Assembly: GCA_963920575.1 (NCBI GenBank)
Contig: OY986966.1
Span: forward strand, 27,247,717-27,311,716
Length of the DNA stretch: 64,000 nt
Source of the DNA: Narthecium ossifragum
Taxonomy: Eukaryota; Streptophyta; Magnoliopsida; Dioscoreales; Nartheciaceae
Direction: 5' to 3'
Below the pieces are notes generated by a model. That model was not told the origin of the DNA. It saw only the letters and a program-made list of their open reading frames with translations, and ran no database searches. The first letter of the stretch is position 1. Every line of letters begins with the position of its first letter. Made by a program: the position numbers and the translations under genes. Shown here in pieces: positions 57,870 through 64,000 of this stretch.

Positions 57870-59369
57870 GAAAAGTGTACAAATCACCCTTTTAACTAGG
57901 TCTTTTTAGTCTCCGAGCAATGCTATTTTGATTGTCTTTTCCCCATTTCAGGCTTAAGGACCCTCAGCGAATATTAGATCAAGTTTGGTGCTAAAACGAA
58001 CAAATAAAGAACCTGCAAAGTCAAAGGAGCAAAGGTGGGCCATCTTTGAAGATTAAACTGTACCTGCTTAGGAAGAACCAGATGATGTGCTATATATGGT
58101 TGGAAAGCTCTTGAAGTCTAGATTCCAGAAATTTTTATGGTTCATGATTTGGAGTTTCCTAGAGGAAGATATGCTATTTTTAGTACAGAGGTGCAGAAGA
58201 AGCAGTTACGAAAAAATAAAGGGCTGAGATCTAATCCGAGTTAGGGTTTAATTAAGGCCTATAAATAGACATTAGGAGAGGATTTTTGGCAGCCACCCAA
58301 GGACGAATTTTCCTCTCCTCCTGGGTGTTTCTTTGGCTCTTCTTCCTCCATAAACATTAGGGTTAGATCTTGAAGATAGATCCATGGCGGGAGCGCTTCA
58401 TCAACCTTCTCCGATGGATCGTCTCTTCAAGATGAGTAGCTAAATCTTTAGTCTAGAAAATTCTATGATGTAATAGGGAGTTTATCTAGGTTTTTCCTAT
58501 GGATCTGAGCATGTACTTTATGATGGTTTAATGGATTGATTTCAGAGTTTATATCTAATGGTAATTTTTATTATGGTGAATGTATTGTTTGCTCTTTGTG
58601 CCCTAATTTCGGTCTGTCTTGTCTTGGTTTTTTCGTGGATTTACAGCTGGATTTTGTGAAAACTCAAAACATAAAAGTTGTAGATCTCTATCTTAGCTTT
58701 CTAACGAATCTTGAATCGCCTCGTTTCGAGTTCGGATATGAAAGTTATGCTGAGATTACGTTCGCTGGTTTTGAGCATTGCATGTTAGAGGCTAGGATGA
58801 GGACTTTTCCAAGATGCTTTCATGCTAGAACCATGTTAGATCTTTGGATTGGTTTCTAAACCCTAGATTATGATTGTAGGAGTGCTAGAACCACTGCCTT
58901 AATGCTAGAACCATTAAGACCTATGATTGTAACCCACGATTCATTCTTTATCTTTATCGATTAGGCGATCTCAAAGTGCTAGAACCACTTTGATTATTTT
59001 CATACCAATTATCCGCTGATTTGATCTTCATTCCGACATAAGCTTCTAATGAATCTATGTTGAGTGATAGTGGACCTAGCCGATCTTCTATCAACCCTAG
59101 AAAACCATCTTGAACTTATTGAATTGCTCTTATCCTAGGAATGCCTAGATAGCTCTCGATTATGGATTAGAACTTCCTAGCTTTTTCTCCTGTTGTTATT
59201 CTCCCAATTTAGTTTAAAGATCAACTATCTTCCATCTCCCTTAACCTTTGATTTAGAACTATGCACGGTAATTAGACTTAATCCTATTTTCCCTGTGGAC
59301 CGACTCGGACTTGCTACTATATACCCATAAAGTAGTTAGTTAGTAGTTTGATTATAAATTTGTAATTTT
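57870..59369. mobile_element. 1.5-kb insertion within the LTR-like block, possibly a solo LTR
   Basis: This block differs in composition from both sides and is flanked by GACGT at 57865-57869 and 59370-59374, a candidate 5-bp target duplication. It contains a TATA-like CCTATAAATAGAC (58258), ATTAGGGTTAGATC (58355) and a run of repeated TGCTAGAACCA words (58823-58990). There is no coding sequence longer than 107 codons and none looks like a known protein. Canonical TG...CA ends are not clear, so the class is uncertain. Confidence 0.45.
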
Positions 59370-59374
59370 GACGT

Positions 59375-60960
59375 CCTTGTTAAGGTAACGACACTTTCCA
59401 AGGCGTGTCACGCTACCCGTAGGACACCCCTCTCCAAGCGGGACTTCCACACTTGGCGGAACAACCGTGGTTACGACAACCATCTCCCAGCACTCAAAGC
59501 ACAGAGTCAATACAACCCCTAAACTCCAAATCAAGAGCTAAGTCCTACCAGGGTTCCCACACACCCCATCAATACCCCCAGGGTTCATGTCCATAGTACG
59601 TCCTCCGATGCCACTGTTCAAGGGTTGGGCTTTCTCCGATGATCTCATACACATGGTGGACAATGACGATACTAGTAGGGCACCCATACCGGGGTAACGA
59701 CGGCCAACACTTAGCTATTGATACTGGAGTACTAGGGACAACCCCAAACCCACGCCCTAGCCTAACATGCCTCTAATGCACGGGAAAGCAAAACAAACAC
59801 AACAATAGCAACAGGTAAAATATAAAACAGTAAGGCAGGCAAATAATAATATAACACTATCAACAAACATCACAACAATGGCACACCTTCGGCCCATTTA
59901 TACTAAACACTGTTGACATCGATTTTAGCTAAGGCTAAGTCGACTACATTTGCAGAAGTCCCCGGGCTGAATCCGCACGCACCAAACCCAAATTGACTCA
60001 CACACAGTCGAGTCCATCCAAATCTCCTACATATCCCCGGTTTTGACGGCATCCTATACAAACCGGAGGAATAAGGGTATTTTGGTAATTTTACCCATCC
60101 AAGGGTATTTTGGGAATTTATACCAAAATGCATGTCTAAAATTCCCACTACACTCCAAAATAGCCCTTACATAGATTTGATGGCATCCTAAATAAGCTGT
60201 GTAAATATAGGGACGTTTTGGTAATTTTCCACCACACCTGGGAAATTACAGAAAATTCCCTGAAATAAATAAGAGAAAAATCGGAAAATTCAAATAAACC
60301 CAAACAAATACCCGACTTCAAATTTGCCTAAGTCCCGGCAAAAATATACGCGCACCACATAATGCGCGCACGTGTCCACGACACGCACAGAAATCGCGTC
60401 GCCATGCGTCGCACTTAAATAACCAAACCGAAAGGGTATTTTGGTCATTTAACCCCAAGGGGGGCATTTTAGTCATTTCACGCCTTCAGGGGTGTGAAAA
60501 TCTGGAACATAGATATTTCATCTGCGCCGGAGACATTTCGGTCCAAAATATATGGCCGATAAAAAAGGAGATTTTGGTAATTTACACCCGGCTTGCCCGG
60601 GGATATTTCAGTAAATTTTCCAAAGTATTATATGAAATATCAAAATTAAAATTTAAATAAGGCATTTCGAATATCTGAATAATCGGACAAATATTCAGAT
60701 AATTCAAATCTGAACATTTGAATTTCAAATTCAAATTTCAAAACAAAGTATCTACCCATATAAAATCAGCCAAATCAAATATATATATCATACCATATGA
60801 GAAATCAGCATCTTCAATTATGGTTGGATTACATTCTCATACCATATAAAAAATAAAAATAAAATCAGCATCTCTAAATATGGTGGGATTATATGAGCTA
60901 TCATTATATAAAAGGATTAGCATCAATTAGTATCCCATAATCAGGATTCTCTATCCCATA
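59375..60960. mobile_element. LTR-like sequence, continuation
   Basis: Continues the block interrupted at 57869: GTGTCACGCTACCCG, the repeated GTACGTCCTCCGATG word (59596) and CA-rich text at 59780-59880. The segment TTTTAGCTAAGGCTAA (59922-59937) recurs at 63865, suggesting a second copy of the same family at the window end. It contains many GGTATTTTGGTAATTT-type words (60066-60580). No gene. Confidence 0.5.
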
Positions 60961-62760
60961 TTAACATATTAACAGATCATCTCTCGTGCCTATAAAAGGA
61001 GGAGGGTGAAGGCTGGCTGGTTGGTTGGCAAATGGAGGGAGAAAAGGCCGGCAAATGAAGGTAAAACAAAGGCTGGGAAAATTGAGGGAGCAGAGGCTGA
61101 TACAAAGGAGGAGAGAGCTCGAGAGGAGAGAGGCGTCTTTGCCCAGCCAAGGAGACCTCGCACAGCCCAGGGAGCACCTCGCCGTTGCCGTCCGGCCCAA
61201 GGATCTAAGTTCCAAACCCAAAGGCGTCTCCATCGCCGCTGCCCAACCAGAGAAACCCATCGTCATTCTTCATCCAACCCAAAAGCTCGTCGGAGGTGGA
61301 AGGCCAAAGGAAGACGCCGGGTTCTTGTCAAGAGGTTCACATCTTCGAAGGAGTGCTTGGAGGCTTGAAGACGAAGAGGTTCTAGAGGTGCTTCGACGCT
61401 GCGCACCACCGGACGGCGTAGATCCAGCCAACACAGCCGGAACCCATCGAGACGCTCGCGTCTCTGGGTCGACGCTGTAGGAGGCTCGTCGATCCTGCGG
61501 CTCAAGCTTCACTCTCTTGCTCATCACCAGCAGCTTAGACCTCCAGCGAAGTTGCTCTAGTTTGATTCCTCGCCGGCGACGGAGATCGAGCCAAGTCTCT
61601 CTCTCTCCCGGCGGCTTTGAAGACAACTTCCCCTGTTTTGATCTCTGTTTCCAGCGAACGTCTCCAAGCTTCCAGCCAACGTCCCTAAGCTCCCAGCCGA
61701 CGTTCTTGCACTCCAGCCGCTGACTTCCTCTACTCCGGCTACATCCCCGCAGGCGGCGAAGTCCAAACCCAGGTGCTCTCAAGCCTTTAAGCCGACGTTC
61801 TCAAGCTCCAGCCGGTGGAACCCAAAGAAGCTCGTCGTCTTCCTATGTTCCAGCCAGCGGAACCCAACGAAGCTCGTCGTCCAACCAGAGGAGCCCCCTC
61901 GTCGTCGTCCTTGAGCCAGTCAAGAGTGCCGTCGTCATCCTCTGTTCCAGCCGGAAGGATCCAAAGGAGCTCGCCGCCAGCCCAAGGAAGGAGCCCCGTC
62001 GCAGCCCTTTGATCCAGTTAGAGGATCCGACCCCGTCGCCGTCCTCGACTCGCCGTGAAGAGTGAAGCACACCTCCAGCAAGGTCCACGCCATGGTCTCT
62101 CCTGTTGCCGTCCATCGTCAAAGCTTGGACGCCTCCTCTCGTCAAAGCTTGGACGCCTCCTCAACTCGACGGCCGTCCGCAGCCTCAAGCGCAGGGCGTC
62201 ACACCTACACCCAACGAGATATTCCCCTGTTTCTAGCAACCAGCACGATCAAACTTGGTGAACGGCAGAGCTCCATCCCCTCTGCTCGACGCGTGAGCAA
62301 GGTTCGACGAACCAGTTTCGACGCTCGGACGGACCAGCTTTGACGCGGACAACACTCCTTCGAACGGCCCAGCCTTCGACGATCGGACGGCCCAGCCTTC
62401 GATGATCGGACAACACAAGCTTCGACGCCATCAGCTTCGACGCGTGAACAACACCAGTTTCGACGCTCGGACGACATCCTCCGGACTCCAGCAGCCCTCA
62501 GGATCTTGCGGCGAAGCTCAAAAGGAATCTGAAGATATTCTCGGACGGTTTTCATCCAGCCCAGTAGCCTCGGAAAGCTGGTGGTGAATACTCGGATAAC
62601 ATCTTCCCCAACTATATTCGGCGGCTCCCTCAACTATATTCGGCAGCTTCGCCAACTACATTCGCGGCTTCCACAACTATATTCGCGGCTTCCGCAACTT
62701 TATTCAACGTCTTCCCAAACTCCGGCAGTCTTGAAGCCCCGGCGACAAAGATATCCTGCA
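60961..62760. repeat. GC-rich non-coding block with short tandem repeats
   Basis: After CTATAAAAGGAGG (60990) the sequence turns GC-rich with repeated words: CCAGCC-AACG/GACG groups (61650-61810), two copies of GTCAAAGCTTGGACGCCTCC (62128-62165), CTTCGACGATCGGACGG-type units (62340-62480) and CTATATTCGCGGCTTC-type units (62630-62700). Many overlapping open frames on both strands reflect composition. I interpret it as the transcribed part of an LTR element, which is inference. Confidence 0.45.
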
Positions 62761-64000
62761 TGACAATGAACGTGGCGGTCCAAGATCTCACGTCATTTCA
62801 TTTTCCTTTTTTTTATTATTATTATAGGAAAATATTTATTTTTATTGGATTTAGAATCGAAGGTATTCCCTACGAGGATGTAAATGATGGATTTGCCGAC
62901 TTGGCGATCCAGGGGTGTGGTGCCTGCAATTTCCTGAAATGAAATTAAAATATGATTTGCTCGGAAATAAAATAGAGGTCTCGTCCCAACGAGATCGACG
63001 TTTTATTCGCGAACAAACACTCCCGAGGGTCATGACTCCCTCGGTTCACCACAAGGTGGTAAAGGCACACAGGTAATCATAAGCAGTAAGGGCATACACT
63101 CAGCCCATTTATTCTACACAATCTCGGGAGTCACCACTCTCCCGGTTCAACCACAAAGCTGTAAACACTCAACAGTTACTAACTATACTACTAAACATGT
63201 CAGAAAGCCGGACACAAAACCAACATAGCAAGCCCCGCGGGCAAAACCGCTAAAATCGCATGTATACGGAGCCCCGCGGGCAAAACCGCCTCAAACAGGC
63301 ATTCTGGCATAGATCGGATCGATCCAACCCCTTTGGATCGATCCGAACTGGCCTTGGATCGATCCAACCATCACTTGGATCGATCCAAGTCACCCCTGGA
63401 TCGATCCGGCTAGGGAAAAACAAAGAGAACGCCTACTGCCGATCGATCCAGATCGGCCTGCGGATCGATCTGACTAGCCTCGGATCGATCCAACACACCG
63501 TTGGATCGATCCGGCTAGTCAAAACTCACAGCCACTCTCAGGCATCGTTCCAGGGAGCCTCGGATCGATCCGAACCTACATCGGGATCGATCCGACTTCC
63601 CCCTGTGGACGAGCCATCCAGAGTGCGGCTTCGATCGATCCGACACCCACTCGGATTGATCCGACAAGCCGCTCCGATCGATCTTGCTCAACCAAGGGTC
63701 GATTCGAGCAGACCCTCCGGCCAGCGTCGACGGCGCTCTCGGCCGGAAAACGACATCAAACCTCACCAAACTTGGTGAGCTGATAGCCAAGAGGATCAGG
63801 AAGCTACTCAAGGCTTCAAAACCGAAAAACATCAACGAGGCAAAGAAATCCAATTGTTGACACTGATTTTAGCTAAGGCTAAAATTAGTGATATTCATGA
63901 AATATCTTGGCCAAGTACATATCCCTCAAAATCACATATGACCATGTGCCCTCCACATATCCGTGGCTTTGATGACATCCTACATAAATCAGAAAATAAA
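62761..64000. mobile_element. LTR-like sequence with palindrome cluster, running off the window
   Basis: Contains CTCGTCCCAACGAGATCG (62981), repeated ACTCCCGAGGGTCATG / GGGAGTCACCACTCTCC text, a dense GGATCGATCC cluster (63316-63600) and a segment (63855-64000) similar to 59912-60060. The 172-codon frame at 63260 is generated by the palindromes and has no family resemblance. Confidence 0.45.
63316..63692. repeat. GGATCGATCC palindrome cluster
   Basis: At least nine exact GGATCGATCC copies, the first five starting at 63316, 63335, 63356, 63377 and 63398 (spacing 19-21 bp), plus near matches such as CCGATCGATCC and CGGATCGATCT. The 10-bp word is self-complementary. Confidence 0.85.

Noticed and set aside
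60977..62763. Many overlapping frames of 60-170 codons on both strands
   Set aside because: High GC and short tandem repeats keep several frames open at once; none matches a protein family, and the block lies inside LTR-like DNA.
63316..63692. CRISPR-like array of short repeats with ~11-bp spacers
   Set aside because: This is a plant nuclear context, the repeat is a 10-bp palindrome with variable copies and short non-unique spacers, and no cas genes are present.
63260..63778. 172-codon frame with repeated GSIR/GSIQ motifs
   Set aside because: The motif is the translation of the GGATCGATCC palindrome. The frame is a by-product of that repeat.

Overview
This window is nuclear DNA from a flowering plant. 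Its genes have many exons with GT-AG introns. They encode plant-typical proteins (PX-PH phospholipase D zeta, a short clade-E-like PP2C, a lipase-3 diacylglycerol lipase), and some upstream regions carry telo-box motifs. Introns and intergenic DNA hold MITEs, truncated LINEs and LTR sequence. I lean towards a monocot, but the sequence alone does not settle this. I see no organellar, bacterial or viral genes.

Left part (1-19.3 kb, all + strand). TE-like DNA fills the first ~1.1 kb. It is followed by the 3' half of a fumarase gene (nine exons, 1815-4263) whose 5' exons are not in the window. Next comes a seven-exon Mono/diacylglycerol lipase (5340-11378) and an 11-exon DEAH-box helicase of the DHX37/Dhr1 type (12795-19265). 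All exon chains were joined by hand and keep an open frame.

Middle (21.2-52.3 kb, all - strand). In map order: an eight-exon protein with a gamma-glutamylcyclotransferase-like N-terminus (21212-23080), a five-exon PP2C phosphatase (25009-27205), the small telomere protein TEN1 (30762-31848), a 20-exon phospholipase D zeta (33782-48514) and ribosomal protein L19 (49926-52280). The PLD introns hold two hAT-type MITEs of one family, each with an 8-bp target duplication, and one 5'-truncated LINE with its target duplication.

Right part (52.8-64 kb) is gene-free. An array of ~990-bp units runs from 52.78 to 57.31 kb. Each full unit contains a Tourist-like MITE flanked by TTA, and the array is interrupted by a piece of unrelated, apparently exonic DNA. 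An LTR-type element starting TGTCGCGCCCC cuts the last unit at 57312. LTR-like and GC-rich tandem-repeat DNA then continues to the window end, including a cluster of GGATCGATCC palindromes.

The genes are unrelated housekeeping or signalling functions (TCA cycle, lipid signalling, ribosome biogenesis, telomere capping, translation) and do not form a cluster. The more unusual content is in the repeats: the MITE family with GGTACCGG-type palindromes, the composite array with a possible origin beside or within RPL19 intron 1, and a 26-bp poly(T) insertion inside a LINE tail.
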